A stretch of DNA of 20,636 nucleotides from CAYSYH01 sp964435455 (GCA_964435455.1 CAYSYH010000009.1:1-20636), one strand, 5' to 3'. Shown: positions 7,007-13,848, numbered from the stretch's first letter. Notes: generated from the letters alone by a model not told the origin. Numbers and translations: made by a program.

Positions 7007-8096
7007 TTTTTTAAAAAATAAAAAAATTGCTTTGGTTTACGATGATTTAGTGCAAAGAGGGGGTGCCGAATCTTTATTTTTGTTCTTAAAAAATGAGGTT
7101 TTTATTTCCTCTACAGTATATGTTCCTATTGTAAATTTTAATAAATTTCCTGGTTTTAAAAATAAAGTTATTTATAGTAAAACTTTAACTTTTTTAGGAT
7201 TGAATTTTGGTTCTTTTGGATATAGATTAGCTAGTCTTTTATCCATTTTTTGGTTTGAATCTTTAGACTTATCTAGTTTTAATATTGTATTTTCACTGTC
7301 TAATAGGTTTTCACATAGTGTTAAAACTCCTGCAGAAGTTTTACATATAAATTATGTAACTAGCCCTTTTAGATTTGTATGGACACCAAGTAAAAATTTA
7401 TTTTTAAATTTATTCTTATCTCCTTTGAGAATTCATAATTATTTTTCGGCTAAAAGACCAAATTTAACTTTAGCTATAAGTGAATTAGTAAAAAATAGAA
7501 TAAAAAAATATTGGGGGCAGGATTCTTTAATACTTTATCCCCCTTTAATTAAAGAGTTTAAAAAATCTAGTCCAGTACATAAATTTAATTTACCTAATAA
7601 TTATTTTTTATTTGTAGGCAGATTGTTATCTAGAAAAAATATAATTTGGTTAATAAACTCATTTCCTAAAAATTACAATTTGGTAATAGTAGGGGAAGGT
7701 CCTTATGCTAAACATGTTAAACAAATGTCTTATATTAATTCAAATATATATTTTTTAGGTTATGTCTCTAATAAGACTTTAGCTTATTTGTATTCTAATT
7801 GCTCGGCGGTAATTTACCCTCATAAAGAAGATTTTGGTTTAGTCCCTTTGGAAGCTTTAAAATTTAATAAACCTGTTTTATGTTATTATAAGGGTGGTTT
7901 TAAAGAATATTTAAATAATAAAATAAGTTTATTTTTTAATGATAAAAAGACTCTTAAAAACTCTATAGAAAAATTAAACACATTTAAATTTAATAAAAAA
8001 GAAGCTAAAAAAGTATTAAAATCCCATAATAAAAAAGTATTTGCCAAAAAAATAAATGAAATTATAATTAAATCATATGAAGAACATTTCCTCTAA
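6999..8096 (+). CDS. GT4-family glycosyltransferase
   Basis: A 365-residue GT-B glycosyltransferase. QRGGAESLF (19-27) is the glycine-rich acceptor-side motif of this family. FLFVGRLLSRKNIIWLI (203-219) opens the donor domain, and HKEDFGLVPLEAL provides the E-x7-E pair (Glu277, Glu285). Its start lies inside the end of the previous gene, and its own end overlaps the sugar-phosphate transferase by 20 nt, so all four genes should be made from one mRNA. Sugar specificity cannot be inferred. Confidence 0.9.
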   Translation: MNDFLKNKKIALVYDDLVQRGGAESLFLFLKNEVFISSTVYVPIVNFNKFPGFKNKVIYSKTLTFLGLNFGSFGYRLASLLSIFWFESLDLSSFNIVFSLSNRFSHSVKTPAEVLHINYVTSPFRFVWTPSKNLFLNLFLSPLRIHNYFSAKRPNLTLAISELVKNRIKKYWGQDSLILYPPLIKEFKKSSPVHKFNLPNNYFLFVGRLLSRKNIIWLINSFPKNYNLVIVGEGPYAKHVKQMSYINSNIYFLGYVSNKTLAYLYSNCSAVIYPHKEDFGLVPLEALKFNKPVLCYYKGGFKEYLNNKISLFFNDKKTLKNSIEKLNTFKFNKKEAKKVLKSHNKKVFAKKINEIIIKSYEEHFL

Positions 8097-8778
8097 ATCT
8101 TCTGAAGGTAAAGATTCTGATTCATATATTAACCTTCCTCCTTATAAAAAGCGCCTTTTTTATCCTTACATTTCTCGAATAATGGATATTTTTATAGCCT
8201 TAATGTCTTTAATAATTTTTAGCCCTATATTGTTAATAACATCATTATTAATATATCTAGAAGATAAACATAGCCCTTTTTTTATAGATACAAGACTGGG
8301 TAAAAATAAAAAACCCTTTTCTTTTTTTAAATTTAGATCCATGTTGGTAAATGCTCACGAGTTAGAAAGAAAGAATAAAGAAATATACAAAAAGCTTAGA
8401 TCCGGTGAGCACAAAGTAGAAAACCACCCATATGTTACTAAAGTTGGTAAGTTTATACGTAAGTATTCTATAGATGAAATGCCTCAGTTCATTAATGTTT
8501 TACGTGGTGATATGAGTGTTGTAGGCCCTAGAGCTTTAAAAATAGATGAAGAAAAAAAGTTTAGGGAGGAAAACCCTGACCATATTAAATATTTAGATGC
8601 CCTTTTTGAAGTAAAGCCAGGTATAACAGGTTTTTGGCAAGTAAGTGGTAGATCTAATATTGATTTTAGAAAGAGAATGCGTATGGAAGCCTATTATGCT
8701 AGGACACATTCTATATTAAGAGATATAATTATTTTGTTAAAAACTCCTTTAGCTGTATTAAAAGCCGAAACTCATTAA
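8077..8778 (+). CDS. Polyprenyl-phosphate sugar-1-phosphate transferase (initiating glycosyltransferase)
   Basis: This 233-residue protein is a monotopic phosphoglycosyl transferase of the bacterial sugar-transferase family (WbaP/PglC type). It would put the first sugar phosphate onto undecaprenyl phosphate to start a surface glycan. Residues 34-60 form the N-terminal re-entrant membrane helix (IMDIFIALMSLIIFSPILL). FFKFRSM, the catalytic Asp133-Glu134 in SIDEMPQFINVLRGDMS, VGPRA, and PGITGFWQVSGRS are family hallmarks. It lacks the long multi-pass N-terminal region of WbaP-like proteins, so it is the compact form. The start at 8077 lies inside the previous gene; the first 30 residues are hydrophilic and less certain. 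It closes the glycan operon. Confidence 0.93.
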   Translation: MKNISSKSSEGKDSDSYINLPPYKKRLFYPYISRIMDIFIALMSLIIFSPILLITSLLIYLEDKHSPFFIDTRLGKNKKPFSFFKFRSMLVNAHELERKNKEIYKKLRSGEHKVENHPYVTKVGKFIRKYSIDEMPQFINVLRGDMSVVGPRALKIDEEKKFREENPDHIKYLDALFEVKPGITGFWQVSGRSNIDFRKRMRMEAYYARTHSILRDIIILLKTPLAVLKAETH

Positions 8779-8802
8779 ATATTTTGCATTAAAGTTTATT
8801 AC

Positions 8803-8831
8803 TTGACTTTTTTTCTTAATACCTGTACCAT
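8803..8831 (+). promoter_or_regulatory. Promoter of the copper-type operon
   Basis: TTGACT (8803-8808), a 17-nt spacer and TACCAT (8826-8831, preceded by TG) form a sigma70-like promoter. Transcription would begin near 8838, leaving about 4 nt before the ATG at 8842. The -10 lies inside the inverted repeat at 8819-8843. Confidence 0.65.
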
Positions 8832-8843
8832 AGGTGTAGGTAT
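8819..8843. promoter_or_regulatory. Predicted CsoR operator (two-tier inverted repeat)
   Basis: Outer arms ATACCT (8819-8824) and AGGTAT (8838-8843) are perfectly complementary and equally spaced about base 8831. Inner arms ACC (8827-8829) and GGT (8833-8835) are complementary too. TACC...GGTA dyads are known for CsoR operators such as that of Bacillus subtilis copZA. It covers the -10, the start site and the first base of the start codon, so a bound repressor would block transcription. The CsoR gene at 11275 is in the same operon. Confidence 0.7.
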
Positions 8844-9339
8844 GTTAACTGCTCTTAAATTAAAAAAGCTATCCTTAATAATTTTTATATCGTCGTTGCT
8901 TTTATTTGGACTGTATTTACAGATTAAAAAGTTTTCTAATAAGAATTTACAGTATACCTCTAATCTTAAACAAGTAGTACTTTATAAAGACCCTAATTGC
9001 AGTTGTTGTGAAGGGTATGTAGCTTATTTACGTAAAAATAATTATAAAGTTAAAGTAATTACTACATCTAATATATCCGGTATAAAGTCAGAGAAACAAG
9101 TACCTTGGTCTTTGCAAAGTTGCCATACTGCTGTATTTTCAGGTAAATATATAATAGAAGGTCATGTTCCTTTACAAGCTATAGAAACATTTATATCAGA
9201 ATCACCAAAAGATGTTTTAGGTATAGCGTTGCCCGGAATGCCTTTAGGTTCCCCTGGAATGGGAGGAGTAAAATCTTCTTTTTTTAAAATATATCAATTT
9301 AAGAATTCTAAAGATTATTCTTTATATGCAGAATTATGA
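8842..9339 (+). CDS. DUF411 (CopG-like) membrane-anchored metal-binding protein
   Basis: A 165-residue protein with a hydrophobic anchor (about 8-26) and a DUF411 domain facing outward. Conserved features are VVLYKDPNCSCCEGYV (Cys53, Cys55, Cys56), the SCHTA motif (Cys94, His95), EGHVP (His108) and LPGMPLGSPGM (Met133, Met140). DUF411 proteins have a thioredoxin-like fold and occur in copper and silver resistance operons; CopG-type members bind copper through such cysteines. Start set at ATG 8842: an in-frame TTG at 8803 would lie in the -35 box, and translating from it adds 13 residues that do not fit. It ends in TGA sharing ATGA with the next gene. Assignment is firm; the redox or storage role is inferred. 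Confidence 0.88.
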   Translation: MLTALKLKKLSLIIFISSLLLFGLYLQIKKFSNKNLQYTSNLKQVVLYKDPNCSCCEGYVAYLRKNNYKVKVITTSNISGIKSEKQVPWSLQSCHTAVFSGKYIIEGHVPLQAIETFISESPKDVLGIALPGMPLGSPGMGGVKSSFFKIYQFKNSKDYSLYAEL

Positions 9340-10793
9340 AAATTATTAAAGATTCTATAAAAAAAGTTTATAGTTCTATTTCGTCTTGGATAATAACTTT
9401 TTTTGTTGCTATTTTAGTTATATTAATTAACTATATAACTTTAATACAAACTACTACATTAGAGGTATTTTTTGCTTCTAATATAGCTTTATATAATTTT
9501 TTACAAATATTATTTACTTTAATCTTAGCTATATTAACTGGAGTATCTTTTGCTTATTTAGCTTTTATTTTAGATCTAAAAGTAAACCGTAATTCTGAGG
9601 GAATTGTTACCTCTTTAGGTTCTGTTTTATTTTCTACTGCGGCTTCTGGGTGTCCTGTTTGTGGTGCAATACTTTTACCTACCTTAGGAATAGCGGCGTC
9701 CTTAACAGCATTGCCATTTGCAGGTTTAGAGATAAAGTTATTATCTATTTTATTACTTTTTTATTCAATATATTTATTTTCTAAAAATGTTTTGGGGGTG
9801 TGCTCCACATCAAAATTGATTACTTATAAAAAAGGAGTATTTATATTTAATCTAAATAAAAATACCTTAACACCTTTATTTGTTTTGATTTCTTTTATAG
9901 GTATTATATACCTACTACCCCGTGTTCCTGCAAAATACCGAGTTAATTTTGCTCGGGCATCTTCTCTTAGTTTAGGCTCTTCTTCAATTTCTGACTCTTC
10001 TAATGCAAATTTTTCTAATCTTTTAAATGAGGTAAATCCAACTGAAGGGTATTCTTTAAATATACCTTATGGTGATTTGGGCCCAAAATTGCTAAGTTCT
10101 GGCGTAATAGATTTTGATAAATTTAAATCTGTATATGATCGTTCTGGGAGACCTTTAACTCCAGAACAGATTAACATTTTAAAAAAAGGATCTAACCAAG
10201 AGATAAAAATAAATCCTGATAATGCTTATTTTTTGTTAAACTTTTTTTGGGCGTTAGGTCTAGTAAATAAATCTAAAATTTTAACAGAAGGTACTATAAC
10301 TAAATATGGTAAGGGCCAATTAGGTAATTTTGCTTCTACGGGAGGGTGGAGTTTAACTAGGAGTGGTAATGTTTTAGATTATTATTCTAAAGAATCTATT
10401 GTTCCTTTAACACCTAGTCAAGAAGAGTTAGTCCAAAAAGTGTCTTCTAACATTTATAGGCCTTGTTGTAATAATCCAACATCTTTTCCTGACTGTAACC
10501 ATGGTATGGCTCTGTTAGCAGTTTTGCAATTAATGTCTTCCAATGGGGCTAGCGAATCACAAATGTATGAAGCTGCTAAGTACTTTAATGCTTATTGGTT
10601 TCCTTCTAACTATATAGATTTAGCCATGTATTTTAAATCTACACAAAATAAATCTTTTAAAGAAATAGATGCTAGAACTCTTCTAAGTAAGGAGTATTCT
10701 TCTGTATCTGGTTGGCAAACTAAAAAGAAATTCTTACAAGACAATGGGTTATTAAAGTCTAATCCTGTAAGAGGTGTAGGTTGTGGAGTATAA
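9336..10793 (+). CDS. Uncharacterised membrane protein with CxxC in the membrane domain and an outer Cys/His motif
   Basis: I do not recognise a named family for this 485-residue protein. The N-terminal third is hydrophobic, with about five membrane segments (near 17-40, 51-79, 88-127, 130-149, 178-195). One contains SGCPVCGA (Cys106, Cys109), a metal-binding or redox CxxC within the bilayer; another Cys is at 156. A Ser-rich linker (208-225) leads to a roughly 260-residue soluble part, probably outside the cell. This holds YRPCCNNPTSFPDCNHGMA (Cys377, Cys378, Cys387, His389, Met391), a likely metal site, and ends VRGVGCGV (Cys483). It lies between DUF411 and cupredoxin genes under a CsoR-type operator, so copper transport, capture or redox handling is the best guess. 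Translationally coupled to the DUF411 gene. Confidence 0.72.
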   Translation: MKIIKDSIKKVYSSISSWIITFFVAILVILINYITLIQTTTLEVFFASNIALYNFLQILFTLILAILTGVSFAYLAFILDLKVNRNSEGIVTSLGSVLFSTAASGCPVCGAILLPTLGIAASLTALPFAGLEIKLLSILLLFYSIYLFSKNVLGVCSTSKLITYKKGVFIFNLNKNTLTPLFVLISFIGIIYLLPRVPAKYRVNFARASSLSLGSSSISDSSNANFSNLLNEVNPTEGYSLNIPYGDLGPKLLSSGVIDFDKFKSVYDRSGRPLTPEQINILKKGSNQEIKINPDNAYFLLNFFWALGLVNKSKILTEGTITKYGKGQLGNFASTGGWSLTRSGNVLDYYSKESIVPLTPSQEELVQKVSSNIYRPCCNNPTSFPDCNHGMALLAVLQLMSSNGASESQMYEAAKYFNAYWFPSNYIDLAMYFKSTQNKSFKEIDARTLLSKEYSSVSGWQTKKKFLQDNGLLKSNPVRGVGCGV

Positions 10794-10824
10794 AATTAAG
10801 ACATATTTTTAATTAAATTAAATT

Positions 10825-11244
10825 ATGATTTTAAAAATAACCACTAAAAAACTTATATTAATAATATTAATATTAACTTTTTTAATTACATTACTATTTT
10901 ATATAAAAAAAGATTTTAAGAGTTCAAAGTATTCTAATTTATCTTCTCCCCCATTAAAAGAGAATGCTTCTACAAAGAAAATATCTGTTGTTGCTAAACA
11001 ATTCTCTTTTTCTCCAAATACCATTAAAGTCTCTTATGGGGATACAGTTAATATTAAAATAAAGAGCGTAGATGTGACGCATGGTATAGCTTTACCCGAT
11101 TTTGGTATAAATGAAGTTTTAGAGCCTGGTAAAGAAGTAAATATTACCTTTAAGGCAGATAAAAAAGGGAGTTTTAGCTTTTTTTGTTCAATAGCTTGTG
11201 GAGAAGGTCATTCTGGAATGAGAGGCTTATTAATTGTAGAATAA
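10825..11244 (+). CDS. Membrane-anchored cupredoxin with CuA-type ligand set
   Basis: A 139-residue protein: one N-terminal membrane anchor (about 9-27), a Ser/Lys linker, then a cupredoxin domain (about 51-139) facing outward. The ligand pattern is complete for a binuclear CuA centre as in cytochrome oxidase subunit II: His86 in VTHGIALP, then FFCSIACGEGHSGM with Cys121, Cys125, His129 and Met132 (C-x3-C-x3-H-x2-M). CuA normally passes electrons to an oxidase or to N2O reductase, yet no such enzyme is here. It may buffer or deliver copper, or shuttle electrons to an outside acceptor. A 31-nt gap separates it from the gene before; no promoter is obvious. Confidence 0.88.
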   Translation: MILKITTKKLILIILILTFLITLLFYIKKDFKSSKYSNLSSPPLKENASTKKISVVAKQFSFSPNTIKVSYGDTVNIKIKSVDVTHGIALPDFGINEVLEPGKEVNITFKADKKGSFSFFCSIACGEGHSGMRGLLIVE

Positions 11245-11274
11245 TTTTACAAAGTAATAAATTTTAAAATATTT

Positions 11275-11544
11275 ATGGAAAAAAAAGATACTTTGATAGG
11301 TTTAAGAAAAGCCAGAACTTTATTAGATACTATCGTTGAAATGGTAGAAGATGATAAGTATTGCATAGATATTATGCAACAGAATTTAGCTGTTATAGGA
11401 CTTTTAAAAAAAGCAAATTCTAGATTATTAGAACATCATTTAAAAAACTGTTTTAAAAAAGCTGTGTGCAGTGATGGCGAAGATGTAAAAGATAAAATGA
11501 TTGAGGAAATTCTAAAAGTAGTAAATTTAAATAATAAAATATGA
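11275..11544 (+). CDS. csoR: CsoR-family copper-sensing transcriptional repressor
   Basis: An 89-residue all-helical regulator of the CsoR/RcnR/FrmR (DUF156) family. The Cu(I) triad is present with the same spacing as in Mycobacterium tuberculosis CsoR (Cys36, His61, Cys65): Cys30, His55 and Cys59 here. That argues for a copper sensor rather than RcnR (nickel/cobalt) or FrmR (formaldehyde). In this family apo-protein binds the operator and Cu(I) releases it. The predicted operator at 8819-8843 lies at the front of the same operon, so it should repress its own synthesis. Typical N-terminal DNA-binding residues are partly replaced: LIGLRKARTLLDTIVEMVED is shorter than usual. It ends ATGA, overlapping the next start. 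Confidence 0.9.
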   Translation: MEKKDTLIGLRKARTLLDTIVEMVEDDKYCIDIMQQNLAVIGLLKKANSRLLEHHLKNCFKKAVCSDGEDVKDKMIEEILKVVNLNNKI

Positions 11545-12113
11545 AAAGATTAATGAAAATCACCATTATAATATCATTAATAATTACACTTTCTCCACTT
11601 ATTACTAATTTTGTTAATGCACATGGTAATCACGACTCAAATATTGAGGATGTTATTAAAGAATTAGCTAGAAAGCAGGGGGTATCCAATCCTACTGATT
11701 TAAATTGTGGTTCGTTAAGTGATTCAGATTTAGAAAGATTAGGTGAAGCTGTAATGAGTTACATGCATCCTGATCCTAAAGTACATGAAGCTATGGACGA
11801 TATGATGGGAGGAGAAGGTTCCGAAAGCTTAAAATTAGCACATATAAATATGGCAAAAAGTTATTTAGGGTGTGAAGGAAACCGTTGGCCTCAAGGAATG
11901 GGAATGATGTTTGGTTTAGGAGGACCTTCTGCAGGAGGACTAACCAAAAGAAACTTGAACATACCAAATAATTATTCTTCTAATTATCCTATGATGGGTT
12001 GGGGTGTTGGCTTTGTTCCTATGTTTTTATCTTTATCTATAGGTATAAGCCTTTTGGTGCTTATGATTTTAGGTATAGTGTATTTATTTAAAAAAATTAA
12101 TAATGGAAAATAA
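11541..12113 (+). CDS. Exported His/Met-rich protein with C-terminal membrane anchor
   Basis: This 190-residue protein has a signal peptide (basic start, hydrophobic 8-25) ending FVNA; cleavage there would give a mature N-terminus of His-Gly-Asn-His. The body has two cysteines (56 and 111), DMMGGEG, KLAHINMAKSYLGC, and a Met/Gly-rich stretch (QGMGMMFG; later YPMMGWG). A membrane segment (about 157-184) and a short basic tail close it. Met and His clusters of this sort bind Cu(I)/Cu(II) outside the cytoplasm. I know no named family, though MMGG motifs occur in copper-resistance proteins. It is coupled to csoR by ATGA and overlaps the next gene by 11 nt. A periplasmic-side copper chaperone or sponge is inferred. 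Confidence 0.75.
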   Translation: MKRLMKITIIISLIITLSPLITNFVNAHGNHDSNIEDVIKELARKQGVSNPTDLNCGSLSDSDLERLGEAVMSYMHPDPKVHEAMDDMMGGEGSESLKLAHINMAKSYLGCEGNRWPQGMGMMFGLGGPSAGGLTKRNLNIPNNYSSNYPMMGWGVGFVPMFLSLSIGISLLVLMILGIVYLFKKINNGK

Positions 12114-12501
12114 AGTATATTATACAAAAACAATAGAAAAGAGTTTAAAATATGCATTTAATGACTTAAGTAAAGCTTTAAAAAAGTTTGGTTTTGGTGT
12201 ATTAGTAAGCATAGATGTTAAAAAAACGTTAAAGGAAAAGATAGGGGTTTTGGATTTTTATCCCTATTTAATACTGGGGGTATGTAACCCTAAGTTAGCC
12301 TATTCTGCACTTACAAAGAATAAATATGTGGGTTTATTATTGCCTTGTAATATAGTTCTTTTAGAAAAAATTCCTGGAAAGACTACCATTGCTCTTTTAG
12401 ATCCTTTGAGTGCGTTGGGTTTACTTAATGATAAAAATCTTAAGAATGTAGGTTCTTTAGCCAAAGAACGTTTATTAGAAGCATTAAATAGTCTAGAGTA
12501 A
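12103..12501 (+). CDS. DUF302-domain protein
   Basis: A 132-residue cytoplasmic protein matching DUF302: FGVLVSIDVKKTLKEKIG, DFYPYLILGVCNPKLAYSAL (Cys61) and VGLLLPCNIVLLE (Cys82). These motifs are nearly canonical. DUF302 function is unknown; members are common beside copper and other metal or redox genes, and the two conserved cysteines could bind metal. It is the last gene of the operon, starting inside the previous gene. Its stop codon falls in a short tandem repeat (TAGAGTAAC at 12494-12502 and 12504-12512). Confidence 0.88.
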   Translation: MENKVYYTKTIEKSLKYAFNDLSKALKKFGFGVLVSIDVKKTLKEKIGVLDFYPYLILGVCNPKLAYSALTKNKYVGLLLPCNIVLLEKIPGKTTIALLDPLSALGLLNDKNLKNVGSLAKERLLEALNSLE

Positions 12502-12672
12502 CTTAGAGTAACCTGTTTTTTTAAAACATTGCTTTATTGTATTCTTTAGGTTATAGTTACTTTTGTTATTATATAACACTCTATATTAATTATTGTATAA
12601 CTAGAGGCATAAGGTTTATTAAACTCTTTGTTTTTTTCAAATCTTCCCCCTTGTTTTACAGAAGGAAAGATT
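12502..12672 (+). promoter_or_regulatory. Long leader/intergenic region before the RNA helicase gene
   Basis: At 171 nt this is by far the longest gap between core genes downstream of topA. It holds a GTTAT/ATAAC inverted repeat (12565-12577), a possible TAACCT/AGGTTA pairing (12509-12514 with 12548-12553), and promoter-like boxes TTGTTA (12563-12568) and TATAAC (12596-12601), whose spacing is not ideal. An autoregulated or cold-responsive leader is possible for a helicase gene, but nothing proves it. No clear intrinsic terminator for the preceding operon. Confidence 0.35.
12662..12669 (+). promoter_or_regulatory. Shine-Dalgarno site setting the helicase start
   Basis: AAGGAAAG ends 3 nt before the ATG at 12673, with its GGA core about 7 nt upstream. 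It supports this ATG over an in-frame TTG at 12628 and is one of only two convincing Shine-Dalgarno sites in the window. Confidence 0.6.
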
Positions 12673-13848
12673 ATGTATAAAAATAAAAAATATTACAATA
12701 AAACCACTAAAAAGATTAGGCAGCCCCATAATAACCGAATAAAATACATGCAAATAAATCCTAAACTTTTGGTAAAAAAAGCTAAATCACCTTGTAATAA
12801 TAGAAAAATAGAAATTAAAAACTCTTTTGAATCTTTAAATCTACATCCTATTATTAAGAGAAATATTCAAAAAAAAGGTTACAAAAATCCTACAATTATA
12901 CAAGATAAAGCTATTACTCAAATATTAAAAGGTTTAGATATTATAGGTTTGGCCTCTACAGGTACCGGCAAAACAGGTGCTTTTCTTATACCTTTAATAC
13001 ATAAAGTTACTAATCTTGCTACTGCTAAAGTTTTAATAATTGCTCCTACTAGGGAATTAGCTTTACAAATTGTAGAAGAGGGTAAGTCTTTTTCTTTAGG
13101 TACAAGAGCTTATTTTACTTTAGTTATTGGTGGGGTAGATATTCAACGTCAAATTAGAGATTTAAAAAGAAATCCCTCTTTTGTTGTAGGCACTCCCGGA
13201 AGAATAAAAGATTTGTTTGAACGAGGCCATCTAAATTTAATACAATTTAATTCTATAGTGTTAGATGAAGTTGATAGAATGTTAGATATGGGCTTTATAA
13301 ATGATATAAGGTTTATAGTGAATAAATTACCTAAGGTAAGACAGTCTTTATTTTTTTCTGCCACTATGACACCTAAAGCTAAAGAGGTAGCTAAAGAATT
13401 TTTAAATAATCCAGAATTTATAAAGGTGCATTCTTCTACTCCTTCGGAAAATGTTCATCAAAATATTATTAAAACTAGAGGTTTAAATAAAGAAAAAATA
13501 TTAAAAAAGTTACTTGGTGACCCCGCTTTAAAAAAAGTTCTTATCTTTGGTAGAACAAAAAGAGGACTAGATAAATTACATAAAAGCTTGTTAAACTCAG
13601 GGTTTAGCGTGAATATTATACATGGAGATAAATCTCAAAATTATCGGCAAAGAGCTTTGAGGAATTTTAAAAATAATAAGATACGCATACTTTTAGCTAC
13701 AGATGTTGCTTCTCGTGGTATTGATGTTAAAGATATTACGCACGTAATAAATTATGAATTACCAGAAAGCTACCAAGTTTATATCCATAGAATAGGCCGT
13801 ACTGGTAGGGCTAATAAAGTTGGATTTGCCCTAACTTTTATAGATTAA
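12673..13848 (+). CDS. DEAD-box-type ATP-dependent RNA helicase (DEVD variant)
   Basis: A 391-residue RNA helicase that unwinds structured RNA, likely in ribosome assembly or mRNA turnover. Numbered from ATG 12673: a basic N-terminal tail of about 50 residues; Q motif near NPTIIQDKAI; motif I ASTGTGKT (94-101); Ia PTRELALQ (125-132); TPGR (174-177); motif II DEVD (198-201) instead of DEAD; motif III SAT (229-231); motif V ATDVASRGID; and motif VI HRIGRTGRA (372-380). The protein stops just after motif VI (VGFALTFID), so it lacks the C-terminal RNA-binding extension of CsdA or RhlE. Closest in layout to RhlE/DeaD core enzymes. Confidence 0.93.
   Translation: MYKNKKYYNKTTKKIRQPHNNRIKYMQINPKLLVKKAKSPCNNRKIEIKNSFESLNLHPIIKRNIQKKGYKNPTIIQDKAITQILKGLDIIGLASTGTGKTGAFLIPLIHKVTNLATAKVLIIAPTRELALQIVEEGKSFSLGTRAYFTLVIGGVDIQRQIRDLKRNPSFVVGTPGRIKDLFERGHLNLIQFNSIVLDEVDRMLDMGFINDIRFIVNKLPKVRQSLFFSATMTPKAKEVAKEFLNNPEFIKVHSSTPSENVHQNIIKTRGLNKEKILKKLLGDPALKKVLIFGRTKRGLDKLHKSLLNSGFSVNIIHGDKSQNYRQRALRNFKNNKIRILLATDVASRGIDVKDITHVINYELPESYQVYIHRIGRTGRANKVGFALTFID

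Noticed and set aside
8803..8841. TTG start at 8803 for the DUF411 gene
   Set aside because: That TTG is the first part of the -35 box TTGACT, and a message from this promoter would begin only near 8838.
9899..9913. AGGTAT...ATACCT inverted repeat inside the 485-residue membrane protein gene
   Set aside because: It has the same hexamers as the CsoR operator but in the opposite order, lies mid-gene away from any promoter, and is explained by AT-rich coding (Gly-Ile-Ile-Tyr-Leu).
12515..12527. GTTTT...AAAAC dyad with T-run as terminator of the copper operon
   Set aside because: The stem is almost purely A-T and too weak for a typical intrinsic terminator.
13149..13364. Minus-strand open frame inside the helicase gene
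   Set aside because: Shadow of conserved helicase motifs on the opposite strand.
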